From Epiperipatus broadwayi (Eukaryota > Onychophora > Udeonychophora > Euonychophora > Peripatidae), in the NCBI GenBank assembly GCA_028023455.1, contig JAQFVV010000254.1, positions 1,240,001 through 1,304,000 on the forward strand: 64,000 nucleotides of DNA, written 5' to 3'. This document shows positions 36,961 to 49,949 of this stretch, piece after piece. A program made the translations under genes and the position numbers. Every line of letters begins with the position of its first letter. The stretch's first letter is position 1. The notes under the pieces were generated by a model, which worked only from the letters and a program-made list of their open reading frames with translations, ran no database searches and was not told where the DNA came from.

Positions 36961-37549
36961 AAAACTTCCCATCACTCACTAGTTCACATGATCACCATTT
37001 CTTATGGTTGCTGAAACTGTTAAAACAGGCAAAACTCTCGATACAGTAATGCCACTCAATGCAAGCAGAGTAATCACTGTTTGCAAGAAGGTTTGGGAAT
37101 AAAATCCCTATCTAGTGCCAACTCATCTAATATCCCCAGACTAGTTTCCAGTGTATGGCTTTCAACAGTGAGAAAACAGCAGTGGCTATGTTTATTAAAG
37201 AACCAAAGACATCAAAACATATGGGTACTGAACTGAGTTCGGAACTATATGACTATTTATGCTAATGAAATTGGATTGAAAATACTATTGTTTTAAGTTT
37301 TAGACTCATAGTTTTGTAGTTAAGTAGAGAGAAAAGGTAGCTGCTGGAGAGTTGCATTAGATCTTAAGATCTAAGTGCAGTACTCTCAGATCTAAGGCTC
37401 CTCACTGATAAAAGCCACAAGTTGGAAACTAGTCTGGGGATATTGGATGAGTAGGCACTAGATAGAGTTTTTATGCACAAGCCTTCTTGCATCCATTAAT
37501 TTCTCTGGCTTGCACTGAGTGGCATTCCTGTATGGAGAGTTTTGCCTGT
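36961..37549. repeat. Foldback element, larger family member
   Basis: Arms 37025-37157 and 37428-37549 are inverted copies (for example 'aggcaaaactctc' with 'gagagttttgcct', and 'tccccagactagtttcc' with its complement). The 270-bp centre contains 'gcactaagatct'-type words and 'ctcactgataaaagccac', which also occurs at 3395. Flanks 'catgatcaccatttctta' recur as complement at 28270. Non-coding. Confidence 0.7.
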
Positions 37550-39535
37550 TTTTCATTTGCTAGTTCTTTTACTCATTTATTTGAAATCTTGCACTATTGT
37601 ATTTAACTTTTTTTTTTGCAACAAAATCTTTTTTGTAAAAAAAAAAAAAACAACCTTAGTAATTATGTTTAACTGTAGATCTCTATTACATTTTAATCTC
37701 AATCATATCACATTATTAAATGTAATCATTGGTGTTTCTTTTTTAGAGTCATCATCTTTATAATATGGGGGAATCGGTCTTTGCAAAAAAAGTGATTGGA
37801 TTCATCATAAATTACTTTTATATTATTGCTCTTCATCAACTTCATATCCCCAATCCAATAAAAAAGTTACCTTATAATATTGACTCAATCCAATAAGTGA
37901 AAAATGTAATGATTGTTACTCTAATTTTGCTAATAGATTCTCAGAAATATCATAGAGAATCCTAAATAAGATTTGAGCAATGGCATTATATTATACAGCT
38001 ATATTATATCCATGTTTCACATCCATAAGAATAATTGACTAAATCCAATAAGTGAAAAATTAAATGATTGCCATTATGATCTTGCCATCATATTTTCAGA
38101 AATATTATAGAGACTGCTAAATAAAATTGCACAGTAATATTATGTTACTATAAAGTCTAGGTTTCACATCCATACAATAAAAATAATAGAATAATATTTG
38201 AACATCTAAATCTACCTTTCTACATAAGAAACTCATGTTTTAATATATTCAATAGAATAATGAGCATAACATCTAAATCTGCCTTTCTACTAAAATCCCT
38301 TGTTAGATACTTAATTGATCAACATTTTTAATCTGATAGCCATTCAAGACAAACATTGATTATTTTTTAAATATAAATTATTAAACTAAAACATTATATC
38401 AGGAATTCCCAATCTGAGGTACACATACTACCAGGATGTATGGGAAGCTTGTCCACAGGGTAGGGTGCCAGATAAATGAGTATATTATGCTATTAATATA
38501 TTCCAAATATAGTTATGTTTTTTAACATTGCCAGGGTATTCAATGATGATACTATGTGTTAGCCTTTTCCAGTAACATTCCAAGTTTCTTTCCAGAAATG
38601 GAAACAGACAAGTTGCATAGACTTTTTCTCAATGCAGGATCTAATAAAATGCTTAGTTAAGATTTATTTACAGAATAAAACTTTTATGAAAACTTAATTA
38701 TTGTTTATTCCTTATTATAATGAATAGGGAGTACCAGATAATTTACTAAAAGCCAATGGAATACAGGAAACAAAAAGTTGGAAACCCTTGCTTTATATGC
38801 TGCCTTCAAAACATTAGGAACATTATATAAATCATAACTTTTATCAGTTTGAAATGACACAATCATCAGCATAAAATAGATAAAAAACCAAGAGATGAAT
38901 ATTTTATTGTTGCCTTCAATTGGTTCAAATTCAAAATATCACCATCTTATCTGCTTTGCCACTTGATGGTTGCACTATGATCTGCTCATAAACTATTTAA
39001 GGATCACTGTCATAAGAATATTAAAAAAATTGAATCTATAACCATCTATTTAACAGTTTACATTTTAAGCAACCTCAAATGTTTTGCTGCCCAAAACGGT
39101 TTTTCCTTAATATTGTCATGTATAACTGTAAAATAGGACTGAATTTAAGAATGTGAGTCAAGTAAAATGACTATTGTTAAACAATGGCACAGACTTTCTT
39201 TATTAATTGTGTCAAACATGCTTAAAAAGTTAATCAAAATAATATATATATTTATAAATCACAGTATCCTTTTTTAGAATTTCCTTAAAACAAATACATA
39301 TTAACTTCCAAATTCTCTATAATCAAAATGTGTTAATCACTTATGCTGAAATACTGATTATAAAATATTTTTGAAACTACTTTTACTGGAATGGATTTTT
39401 ATTTTTCAGCATAAGAATACCTAGTTTTGAAAGTTTCGGAGCTAACATATCATGACAATGTTTTATATTTTTTATCAACAAAATTTCGTCAAAACTCAAA
39501 ACTTTCCCTTTTTTTTGCTTTGTAATCATGTGAAT
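37550..39535. other. AT-rich DNA, imperfect local duplication only
   Basis: 'caatccaataagtgaaaaat' and 'cagaaat.tatagaga' recur at about 37885-37965 and 38040-38115, and 'atctaaatct.cctttcta' at 38205 and 38270. This is an imperfect ~155-bp duplication. No gene recognised. Confidence 0.45.
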
Positions 39536-40020
39536 CAGTTATGTAAGATAGACTGGATGGCTGAAGGAAGCATAAAGTCTGTGTTCAAATCCTCTTTAAT
39601 CACATCTAATGTTCAGTGTATACATTATACTTGTATTAAAATATTACAAATTCAGCCTAAATTCTGCCCATCCCTCTTATGGGTCATTTAAATGGACATA
39701 CTAAGATTCTATATATGAGAGGTCAAAGTCAATATGGATGTGATAACAATATTCACATCAAAAAGGGCTTCAAGCATTCTATCTTCAGATTTTCAATAAT
39801 ATGGATGGCTGAAGAATTGAAGGGTGAAGAAGATTGAAGCCAGGCCACATTATGTGGGAGATGATGACCTGGACCAACTGATGAGTGTGAGTTCAGCACA
39901 AAATACATATATTGGAGATCGTTTATCTTTTTCATATATATGTGGGCATGTGTATTGGTTATATAAGGTGGAGTGGATAGCTGAAGAAAGCTTGAAAGTC
40001 TGTCTTCAAATCCTCAACTT
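39536..40020 (+). mobile_element. SINE-like repeat, plus copy
   Basis: Contains two tRNA-like segments ending 'gtctgtgttcaaatcctc' (39580) and 'gtctgtcttcaaatcctc' (39998), enclosing 'ctgcccatccctctta', 'atggatggctgaagaattgaag' and 'gatgacctggaccaactgatg'. The unit is bounded by B-box-like ends, as at 35 kb. Confidence 0.6.
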
Positions 40021-40044
40021 ATTTTTATTATGGTAGATATCTTG

Positions 40045-40200
40045 TTGAAAACTAATAATAAAATTATTGAATGGTTTATTGCTCAGGATTTCATAAGAAA
40101 TTTAAATATTGAAAGTGTTATATCTAGATCTATAGGACCTTGAATTCCATATTCCCTTACTTCATCACTATACTAAACCATATACAGTTTCAAAGATAAT
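40045..40200 (-). mobile_element. tRNA-derived SINE copy (minus)
   Basis: 'attgaatggtttattgctcaggatttcataagaa' and 'gtgttatat..agatct' match the complement of the SINE at 26925 and the copy at 56865. Confidence 0.5.
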
Positions 40201-41340
40201 AAATCAAGTAAAAATGCATGTCTTATTGCATGCAGTCATCTGAAATTTTATACCATTACTTGAAAGATCATCAAAAGATTCTGTCTACTCAAAACATCAC
40301 TAGTATCATATAACACTGACTTAATAAGATTATAATATTGTTTTAATATTATAATTATTATTTTCAGTGCTTCAAAAACTCCCTACAATTACCATAATCA
40401 GCAAAATGTTTGTTTATTTCAGTGCAGTTTTATTCCATTGGCAATTTTCTTTACATTTGTGGTCAGTTGTTGAAATTTTGTTTCTAAATCTCTCCATAGC
40501 ACATAAAGTTGCACATTCCTTTTTTAATATAATAAACCAATAATGCAATGAATGAAACAAAAATTAACTAAAATTTCTTTTCAAGGAATCCAAGACTAAG
40601 ACACTTATACCCACAATGGCCTCACTAACTGAACTGCATGTTACACTATCATGGCAAGCATAAAATCAAAATTGATTACTTTACATTTTAACAACTAGCA
40701 ATGCTTAACAAAAATAGCACTTGCTTTTACAAATTATTTTTGCTACTATTGAGATAGTTTTAATGCTGCTATGATAGAGAGAGAATAATTTATGATCTAT
40801 CTAACATCTGTAATGAAATATTGAATTCCTTTTGATTAATACTATTACCATGCCATTTTTTGGATTGTGGATGCATTCAAGTTTTTTAACACTAATTTTA
40901 TATCTAAATAAAGATTTCTCAATAAACAATACCCACATAATGAGCAATAATTAGTTAATAGTAAACAAATTGAATTAGCAAACTCATTGCAACCGAAAAG
41001 GACTAATTATTGAACAAATAGTTTTGACATCTAGTCTTCTGACTATGCCAACATATCCACTTCAGAACTTATAACATGATATTTGGTCTTTTATCAGTAG
41101 CAGTATGATGGCACTATCTTCTGGATTTAATCTTCAAGAAGAATCATGTAAAATAAGTGCAAGACCAAACTTCATTTTTAATATCATTAGCATATCATTA
41201 AGACAGCTAGAAATTTCATGAATATCATGTTATTCATCACACAAAACCAATGACATCTATAACAGTACATTCAAAATATTTATAGCCTGATCTATTACAT
41301 TCCCTTCCTTTTTAATGTGAGTTCATCAAAAAAAATTTTC
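40201..41340. other. AT-rich DNA, no gene recognised
   Basis: No supported feature. Confidence 0.5.
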
Positions 41341-41344
41341 AAAC

Positions 41345-41590
41345 TTAAGTTTAAAATTCAATTAAAGATTAATATATCTGATTTTTTAAAAATTAAACAC
41401 AAACACATGGAGTTATTCACATTTCTTTTTTTAAAATTTATATAAATTTAAAAGGATATGTGGTAATGTTGAAGTTTATTTAATATATTTATAAAGATAT
41501 TACACATGGAAAAAAGAAATGTGAATAATTTTATGTGTTTAATTTTAAAAAATCAGATATATTAATCTTGAAATGAGTTTTAAAATTTAT
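41345..41590. repeat. Foldback element, ~246 bp
   Basis: Arms of about 100 bp: 'gattaatatatctgatttttt' and 'ttattcacatttctttttt' on the left, with complements on the right ('aaaaaatcagatatattaatc', 'aaaaaagaaatgtgaataa'). The centre is AT-rich. Confidence 0.75.
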
Positions 41591-44413
41591 ATCTGTGGTA
41601 GAGATAATCTCTAGTTTAGCAAATGATTACTAATACTCATTATTATATTTATTTCATGTGGACAGTGTTAAAGATATGGGTGAGTTAATTTGACACTTGT
41701 AGTTCAAAATGTAATTATTTAATATTGTAACAGGATGGGGTAGTAGGAAGTTTTCATAAAAAGGGATGTTGATCATAGTCATACCTGGGATGATAGCAAA
41801 ATCATCATCACTCCCAAGTCAACAATATTTCAATTAAAATTAATTTAAATAATAAGATAAATATTATATTTAGGTAAGATATATTTAAGGGGAGCATGAG
41901 ATCATTGAGAGATCAGAAGAGCAACTAAAAGCAATAAACCATCAATCAACATTATAAAGTAAAAGCAATTATAAGTAAGACTTAAAATAAACCATTCATC
42001 ATTATGAATGATCAACAATTAAAATAAATCAGTAAAATAAATCAACAGTTAACATTGTGACTGGATCCAAAATGGGTCTTCTGTAGACCAGGCTAACTAT
42101 TGAGCCTTTGGCAGGGGCAATTGTTTAACCATTAATTTGGAGGCACAAACTAAGTGTTGAATCCATCAGAATACATAAACAAAAAAATCTAAACAATAAT
42201 GCTGGGGTATTAAAACATGCTGATCATCATCAATGCTCTGGCCAATTAAGTACCATTAATGTACTGGCCAACTATAAACTTACATTTTTAATAAGACTAA
42301 ACTAAAGTTATAGGTAGTGCATGGGCTTTAAACACTATTCTCTTTTGCACCAACCAGGATGATGATTTATCATCTCTGGATGCCCAAAAGCACTAATATA
42401 CATCCCTATTTATATATCCATCCTGTGCTCAAATCTATCTCAGAGAACATAAGCTCTATTACTGTATGTGACCAAGAAATGATGATTTAATACAATTTTT
42501 AACAATTGAATACAAGTTTATTAACAACAATAACAAAAAATTGAAATTAAGGTCTATAAAAATAAGACTACACACATATAAGCCTTCTGATTTTGACTAC
42601 TATACAAAATTTCAAATTATCACATTGTAATTTATTGAATAATATACAAAATTTAAGTTACTATATGGTGCTTTACATATAACACACATATATATGCACT
42701 CAGCTGTGCATTTTACAATTACATGAATATATTTCAAATGACATTTAATAATGATAAAAAATGATTAAAATTTGCATATATGTCCTATTTGACAAGCATT
42801 GACATATATGCGCACACATAAATATGCAGTACAATTGACATATTACAATCTTCTTATAACAGAAATACATGATTAAGCTTTTATAGTTGTATATAAAAAA
42901 TACTATAAATGTTTAAAAATTTACATATATGTGTGTGTGTGCATGTTCATACACTGACATTTATATTATATTTTAATTTGACAGTAATAATATTATATTT
43001 TCATAATTAATTTTTTTGCAAAATATGCACAAATTTCATACATATATGTGCGCTTATAAACACTTTCATAAAAAGTTTTTTTCTTTTTATAGTCAATCAG
43101 AGTATTTTTCCCCCTCAAAAAAAAAAGCATGATATGAGTCAATTGTCAAATTCTATCTTTACTTATTACAATTTCCTTTTTTCTTTTTTTAAAAATAAAC
43201 AAAATCAGTTTTGTAAGGATTATTGTTGATTGATGAATTAGAAGTCTTTAAATTTAAAAATATAGATTGTAAATATAGTTTTCACTATATAAATTATTTA
43301 AAATATCAGTTTGATATATGTATTACTATCACTTTTAAAATGTCATTTTAAAATGAATTATTTAAATTTTCATTAAATATAAAGTCAGTCACTATTTTAT
43401 ATATATTTATCATACTTCTCTGCACATAGCTGACACAGCATACATGTAATTAATTATTCATCTGTCTCAGGAATTCTCTTGGTGAGCTTGCTGGTTTACC
43501 ATTAGTATAGTCCAGGTAAGGATTATTCTGATTGGTTCCACTTACACTAAAATTTGATATGCTTCAGGTTAGCAAACTGTTTTCCAGAATACTTTTAAGA
43601 CTATGAATTTCAACATAAAAAAGTGAGTCATTTTTCTCCATGTGAATTCAGACTCCATCATTGGACTGTACAGCAGCTGGTTCCTTCTGTCTTGAAATTA
43701 GCTACATCTTCATGGGATCTCTGTCCAACTCTGCAGCTAGCTTTTCTGCTTCTCAAAAAATATTATTAGCCAAGCTTTCTGGCCAGCTCTTACAAAATGT
43801 ATTTAGCCTAGTCTTAATACCAGATGTCTCTCTCCAGCTTTTACAAAAACTACAAGCCAAACTGCAGATGATATTTTTATCAATCCATTTTATAAACTCG
43901 TTTGAGATGATTACAACACTAAATTTAAAAATAGTGGATTTTTTCTTTTTAATTCTTTTTGAAAACAAGCTTGTAATTTTTATCAAAGTGTGATTAGAAA
44001 AAGGTGATTTCAATTAACTTTAATCCTTTGGAATTTGACCAAAGGTGTGATCTATATACATGTTTTTACTCTCTTCAAATCATTTTAATTAAAAGCTACG
44101 TTTTGGAATTTTTATCAGTTTAATTAATTAAAATGATTTCAAAATAGATAATATAAATTTTTGCATAGATAATGTATACAATATTGTTTTAAAATTCAAA
44201 ATCAGAATTATAATAATATTCATTAGAACTTTTTAGCTATTTATTTCATAATAACATTTTATTTTAAATTGAGAGTTATTTAACTTTATACTTATTATTA
44301 TTTTATTCCAGGAAATGTAGAAAAATATCTAAAAAACGTATGTCTGTGGTTATTTCTACTTTTCCTTTATTTTATATATATGCACACACACTATATGATT
44401 GTGTGCTATGTAA
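41591..44413. other. AT-rich DNA, no gene recognised
   Basis: Overlapping frames at 43661-43993 (plus, 110 codons) and 43753-44013 (minus) fall in a slightly GC-richer patch. They carry small internal repeats ('cagctcttacaaaa'/'cagcttttacaaaa') and no recognised domain. Likely repeat-derived. GT/AT microsatellite bits occur near 42930. Confidence 0.45.
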
Positions 44414-45538
44414 CCCAATTGGTTATAATATAGATAAATTTTATGTTGCTGATATAGTAGCACTCAGTGGCCATTTTGAATTTTAAAAGACCCAAAAACA
44501 CTGCTGGCACATGCAAATGATAAATGACATCGACTAGAAGCACTCAGTTTTCAAAAAAGTAAATCACATAAGATACTGCAATTAAAAAAGGGAGGGGAAA
44601 AAAGGTAATGTTGAAATTAAATAGCCTGAGGCACTACACTTAAATAAAGCGCAGGGAGAGAAAGAGTAACATGGAAATTAAATAGCCTAATGTGCTACAA
44701 TGAAAAAAGAGGCAGGAAAAGGAAAGAAAAGTGAAAAAATGAAAAAAATTACAAAATCCTTTAAAATAAATCAAAAATGCTAATTTATATAGTGATAATC
44801 AAACATTGCAATAGTAAATCTCAAAAAATTGACATATGTTAAAGCATTAAAAAAAAAACAAATGTTATTTACAAAAACCTTTTATATAGCGATAATTAAA
44901 TAAAAAATAATAAATGCTACTTTTAAAAGCTTATTCCGGTCTCTCAACAGCATATACTAAATCAGTATTATAAATTTAAAAAACAATATTTAAAAACTAT
45001 AATGCTATAAATCAAAATTGTATAAAGAGTTTTTGTAAATAGCCTTTATGATTTTTTTAAAATGCCTTAACATATGTCAATTTTTTGAGATTCACTATTA
45101 TAATGTTTGATTATCACTATATAAATTAGCATTTTTGATTTATTTTAAAGGATTTTAATACATTGCACAGACTTAAACCTGCATTTATATATGCAAGATG
45201 TAATTTTTTTAATTTTTTCACTTTTTTCCTTTTCCCACCCTTTTTTTCATTGTAGCACCTTAGGCTATTTAATTTCCACATTACTCTCTCTCCCCACCCT
45301 CTATTTAAGTGTAGTGCTTCGGGCTATTTAATTTCTATGATACTTTCTTTCCCCTCTTTTTTTTTAATTGCAGTGTCTTAAGTGATTTACTTTTTTGAAA
45401 ACTGAGTGCTTTTAGTCAATGTCATTTATCACTTGCATGTGCCAGCAAAGTTTTTGGGTGTTTTAAAATGCAAAATGGCTGTTGAGCGCGTATTATATCA
45501 GCACCTTTTATTCATCATAGATAATGCAATCAGTTGGG
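44414..45538. repeat. Long foldback element, ~1.1 kb
   Basis: Arms of roughly 470 bp are inverted copies. The outer ends are 'cccaattggttataatatag' and the complement of 'ctatgatgaataaaaggtg...cagttggg'. Inside, 'gctgatata', 'ggcacatgcaa', 'aaataaatgacat', 'aaattaaatagcct' and 'tatatagtgataatcaaacatt' each have complements in mirrored order. The loop is about 44890-45025. Arms differ by many substitutions, so it is not new. No transposase; a MITE/foldback. Confidence 0.85.
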
Positions 45539-46828
45539 AATTTCTAGAAACATTACTATAAAATTTAAAACAAAGAAAAAGGGGGGAAAATTAATTAGTG
45601 TAAATCAAATAAATCAAAAGTGCTATGAATACAAATCACTTTTCCATTAACATATAATTAATCTGTCTCAGAGATCTTTATAAATATTAAAATAGAATGT
45701 AAAACAATCATTCAAGAACTTTTCAGACTGATTGCATTATCTCAAATTCATTATGAAACAAAGGTGGGCTTGCTGTAGAAAATTAGCTATTATACCAAAA
45801 TTATACATTGCTTCAGGCCACAAGTTCGAAATGCATTGCAACATTCAAACGATCGTATAAATAGTGCAAAAATTGGATTGATTGAAGAGATAAAAAAAAT
45901 CAAAATCTGAGTCTGCTTGTTTTAGCTTGGCTAAATTATTCTTTTGGCTTTTTAAAGTGCTTTTTTTAGAAAGAGTTTGTTTGATTTCACGCCAGCCATT
46001 ACCATAGACATGAATGAGGAGTAAACCATCGCACCTTTTCTGTGGCCATTCCTGAGCCACTCTCTATGAAAATGCTTTTTGAACTTAAATTAAACCTTGA
46101 ACTATTTAACAGTCCCTGAACTTGATCTGGAAAAGCATACGACCTGCCATTAATTTCTGACCATGTCAAAATAATGAACTGTTACACCAGCATGGACTCA
46201 AGAAAGTATTATGAAGGTAATAATGCTGCCTCACCTTTATCTTCTATATCTTATGTATATTCATTGTAACTAAAATTTAATGTAAACTAACATTCTTATA
46301 AAAGTAACTATCCTATGTAGTAATCTTTAATACATTTTCCATGATTCTTTATAAAACTAATCATATAATTCTCTATTAGCCTTGCAAAATTTTTATTTTA
46401 AAATAGTGCGGCATTGATTTTCTATATAATTGTAATATATATATATATATTTCTTTTTATTTCGTTCAAATAATATGCCATTAATTTATTTCCCAACTCT
46501 GCAAATGTGTTTAAATTTAGCAAAGTCTCATTATTTAAAAAAGGAGTGTCATTTAATTAAATTAAATTGTTTATTATAAAGTTGTATATTCACTGAGTTG
46601 GTAAGTTTTAAAATGGGATTTTTCTTAGTAATATTGCACTCTGATGAAGGGGGGAAACATTTCCCAAATTAATAAAACAAAAGTAAATGATTTAAGATTG
46701 CAGATTTGGGGAAATTAAAAAGTTAAGATTATATATATAAGTTTCACATGTCATTTTATGTTTAAAAATTGCCTAAATATTCTCAGCCAGGTAAATTATT
46801 AAATGAATGCTCTTAAAATTTTGGGTAC
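45539..46828. other. AT-rich DNA, no gene recognised
   Basis: A 71-codon minus frame (45845-46060) begins MAQEWPQKRCDG in a GC-richer patch but matches nothing I know. Confidence 0.45.
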
Positions 46829-47582
46829 TTACGGATAATTCAACCAATGATGTATTTGACTTACCGATTTCCCTTCCGGTAGACATCGACATTTTTTGCA
46901 TGACAATATTGTCATGGCAACAAAGTGACTGGCGTGATTAATCCATCAGAGAGTCAATTTTTTTTTCACCTGCGAGATTTAAAATTCGGAGAGAGGTTTG
47001 GGAAATTTTTTGGTTTTTCTGTCTATTGTGATTTTGCTATCTACGGCATCACAGTTACTTTTTTGAGCTGTTAATTCAGGTAAAGTGTTTTATTTATCTG
47101 TTTGTTTTAAATTTACAAAAATTTTTTGTTAATATTTCTACAATTCTGAAACTTACATTGAATTACGTTTAATGTGTAAATAATTTTCAATAATTTTTTA
47201 AAACAAACTTGGAATATACATTACCAAATGCATGTGATAACACGGTTTCTCCAAGGATGCCATTAATGCCAGATTCACATTAATTCGGGTAAAGTGTTTT
47301 ATTTGTTTATTTTAAATTTACAAAAACTTTTTGTTAATATTTCTACAATTCTCAAATTTACATTGAATTACGTTTAATGTGTAAATAATTTGCAATAATT
47401 TTTTAAAACAATTTTGCAATATACAGTATGTTTTTAAAATTACCAAATGCATGTAAAAGTGTGGCGTTTTCTCGATGCCATTAATACCAGATTTGCATTA
47501 AATCGCGTCTTTTTTATTTAGCTGTTTATTTAAAATTTACAAAAATTTTTTGTTAATATTTCTACAATTCTCAAACTTACAT

Positions 47583-47725
47583 TGAATTATCTTTTAATTT
47601 AATTTTTAATTTCTGAATTATATCATACAGAAAATTATTTTTCGTAAATTCATCGGCAATTTTTAATTTAATTTTTAATTTCTGAATTATATCATACAGA
47701 AAATTATTTTTCGTAAATTCAACGG
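47583..47725. repeat. 72-bp direct tandem duplication
   Basis: 'ttaatttctgaattatatca' through 'cgtaaattca.cggcaa' occurs twice back to back with one substitution. On the minus strand this makes a duplicated EFTKNNFLYDIIQKLKIKLK segment in a small open frame, which is probably incidental. Confidence 0.85.
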
Positions 47726-47986
47726 CAATTATAAAAATTACAGCTATGAGAGTAATACAAGGTGTATGTTGAGCCTTTGGCTCATCAAAAACAGTGGAGC
47801 CCCCCGCCAACTCCAGCGCTACGCGCTGTTTTTTATAATTAAGCATAATATAGGGTGGTTTTATAAATTATAATATAGTTTTTTCTAAATTATTTTGACG
47901 CATGCATGTACATTTTTTTTTTTTTAGTATTTGCCTGACCTGCGTCAGATTTTTTAAATTTTTGAATAGTTTTTATCACATGACCT

Positions 47987-48183
47987 GGATAATTCAACTG
48001 ATGACACGTATTACCCCGAAGGCATATCAGTCTAATCTTGCAATTTTTAACGTACTGTGTTCACGTGATCTGCGGATACATTTTAGCGATTACATGTGTC
48101 CACAGATCACTTGGAGACATCTTCAAAATTGCAACATCAGACTGATATGCCTTCAGGGTAATACGTCATTGGTTGAATTATCC
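47987..48183. repeat. Hairpin with ~90-bp arms
   Basis: Almost the whole 197 bp is a perfect-looking inverted repeat: 'ggataattcaac', 'cgaaggcatatcagtct' and 'gtgatctgcggataca' on the left answer 'tgtgtccacagatcac', 'agactgatatgccttc' and 'gttgaattatcc' on the right. The loop is about 14 bases. As a stand-alone unit it looks like a MITE inserted in, or forming the end of, the larger element. Confidence 0.85.
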
Positions 48184-48187
48184 GTAA

Positions 48188-48475
48188 CTACCAAATTTTG
48201 TCTATCACTTTGTGTCAAATCCAAAATACTGTTAAAATTAAAGTTAGATGGAATAGAGTGGGGGGGAAGGAATTGAGCTCTATAGTTTAAATTTATTAAT
48301 AGAAAGAAAACTACTAAAATGAGAAATCTATCTTAGCTTTCAAAATATGTATCATAATGTTCATTATCTCTAAATAAGTCAGCTTAAATAATTTGATCAT
48401 ACTGTCAAGAAAAGAAATAACTAATACTTTGGGTTAATTTTAAACACCAGGAATAATGGTTTTATATATATATAT
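48188..48475. other. AT-rich spacer
   Basis: No supported feature between the inverted-repeat element and the diverged LTR. Confidence 0.5.
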
Positions 48476-49888
48476 TGTCCAAGCATTGATAATGTCAGTC
48501 TATTTCTTAAATGTGTGCTATTCATCCAATGTAGGCATCGAGAGAGTCCCGAGCCACTTATTCGTTGCTTCCAGTCTGTGATAGGGAAATAGCCCCTGCA
48601 CCTGATTAATTATGGGATTTTTGCACCATCCTGCAGACTGAATATTTCTTCATTCTAATGACCAATATCCAAAATTTGGAGTGTGGCGAGTTGGTCTCAT
48701 ATAATGTGAAATAAAAATCGCACTTCCATTCGCTACTCTCATAAACACACCATCACATTTCGTAAATGAATTTCTTTAATATAAAAATAGCCCACACATT
48801 AGCACCACCATTACTCTACCTTATTCTTTCTTATTAAACCCTGTCTATTTAATTCCATAGTTTGACGTTGTGATCACTTGGGCTGAAATTTATGTATTTA
48901 ATTGCTATTGCTGAATTTTATATTTAAATTCATAAATTAATATATTAGTATCTTATTTTGGATACTTAAAATGCTCAGTATACCCTTCCCTTATGTTCCA
49001 TCTGAAATCTCAAATCTTTATTGATGTATAATATCCTAACACAATATACTAATTGCATATATAAAATGTTGATAATCCATTCCCAGGTTAAATAATTGTT
49101 TATAAAAACTCATATATTTGCTTGTAACATTAGGCTGACAGTAAATAGCGTATTATTCAATTAAATTACTGTAATCCCCTTTTACTCCATTGATGCAAAA
49201 ATAAAGAATTAGTGGCATACCCATGAAACTGCACTATTCATAGATGTATTGAATAAAATCATATCTGTTTAAATATACGTATAAAACCGCACTATTCATA
49301 AATGTATTGAATAAAGGTGTATCTGTTTAAATATATGTATAAGACCGTCCTGTAAATAAATGTATTTAAAGAATATAATATACTTGTTTTTAATATACGT
49401 ATAAACTATGAAATCTGTAAATGTAAATATTGCAATGCGAGGCTAATATTTATATTTAAATGTAATATATATCTATTAATGCATAATATGCGTATTATTA
49501 AATATATTTAAAATCTTATTTCTGGAGTCATTGCCTATACTATTGATTATGCTTTCCCACACACATATATCTATGCACATTAGGTTTATACGTACCCAGA
49601 AGACATAAACAATTTATTATCGATAACTATTATATATATATATATATATAGATCTGGCCAGTTGCCTAATTAGTCTTTTTGGTTTACCGCTGAGGTGCTG
49701 GCCGGAAATAATTAAATATGACTTGTATCATCAGTATTGCTAATCATAAAAAAGAGACCTAGGTTTGAACCTGTAGGGCAGAGTAAGGGAGTGTTCCTGA
49801 CTTATGTATCTTGTGCATGATCTGACTCTAGGTACTCAAGCTAGAATTCCAAGTCTGGTTACATGAATTACGCAAACTGACCGGTACA
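48476..49888 (+). mobile_element. Diverged solo LTR related to the 9-23 kb element
   Basis: The last ~200 bp (49690-49888) aligns to the end of the large LTR (12265-12475): both contain 'gaaataattaa', 'aggtttgaac'/'aggttcaaat', 'gtgttcctgac'/'gtgctcctgac', 'gcatgat.tgactc' and both finish 'gaccggtaca'. Upstream, units at 49225, 49290 and 49345 repeat 'gcactattcataaatgtatt', parallel to the large LTR's hairpin/TATA subrepeats. The left limit is placed at TGTCC (48476) by the TG rule and is uncertain. No interior coding follows, so it is probably a solo LTR. Confidence 0.55.
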
Positions 49889-49949
49889 ATAGTAATAGCA
49901 ACAAAATCTTAACTATTTGCTAAATTCTGCATAATCTTTTATTATTTAG

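Larger units (their letters stand above)
46829..48187. mobile_element. Terminal-inverted-repeat element with internal tandem units
   Basis: Ends are 26-bp inverted repeats: 46829-46854 (TTACGGATAATTCAACC...) and 48162-48187, differing at one base. Inside are about two and a half ~208-bp tandem units (47071-47570) with 'gtaaagtgttttattt' and 'catgc.attaccaaatgcat'-like words, a 72-bp exact-looking duplication (47583-47725), and a GC-rich patch 47768-47832 with GAGCCTTTGGCTC and AGCGCTACGCGCT palindromes. The right end is the hairpin at 47987-48183. No transposase, so non-autonomous. The head (46955-47060) and tandem units have relatives at 62430-63470. Confidence 0.6.

Noticed and set aside
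43661-44013. Overlapping 110- and 86-codon frames as a gene
   Set aside because: Opposite-strand frames share the same patch, small internal repeats explain the composition, and no domain is seen.
45845-46060. 71-codon minus frame MAQEWPQKRCDG... as a small gene
   Set aside because: No homology that I recognise and no promoter or splice evidence. Retained only as unannotated DNA.
47577-47846. 89-codon minus frame with a duplicated peptide segment
   Set aside because: The duplication is a 72-bp DNA tandem in a non-autonomous element. Its conservation follows from the DNA repeat, not from protein function.
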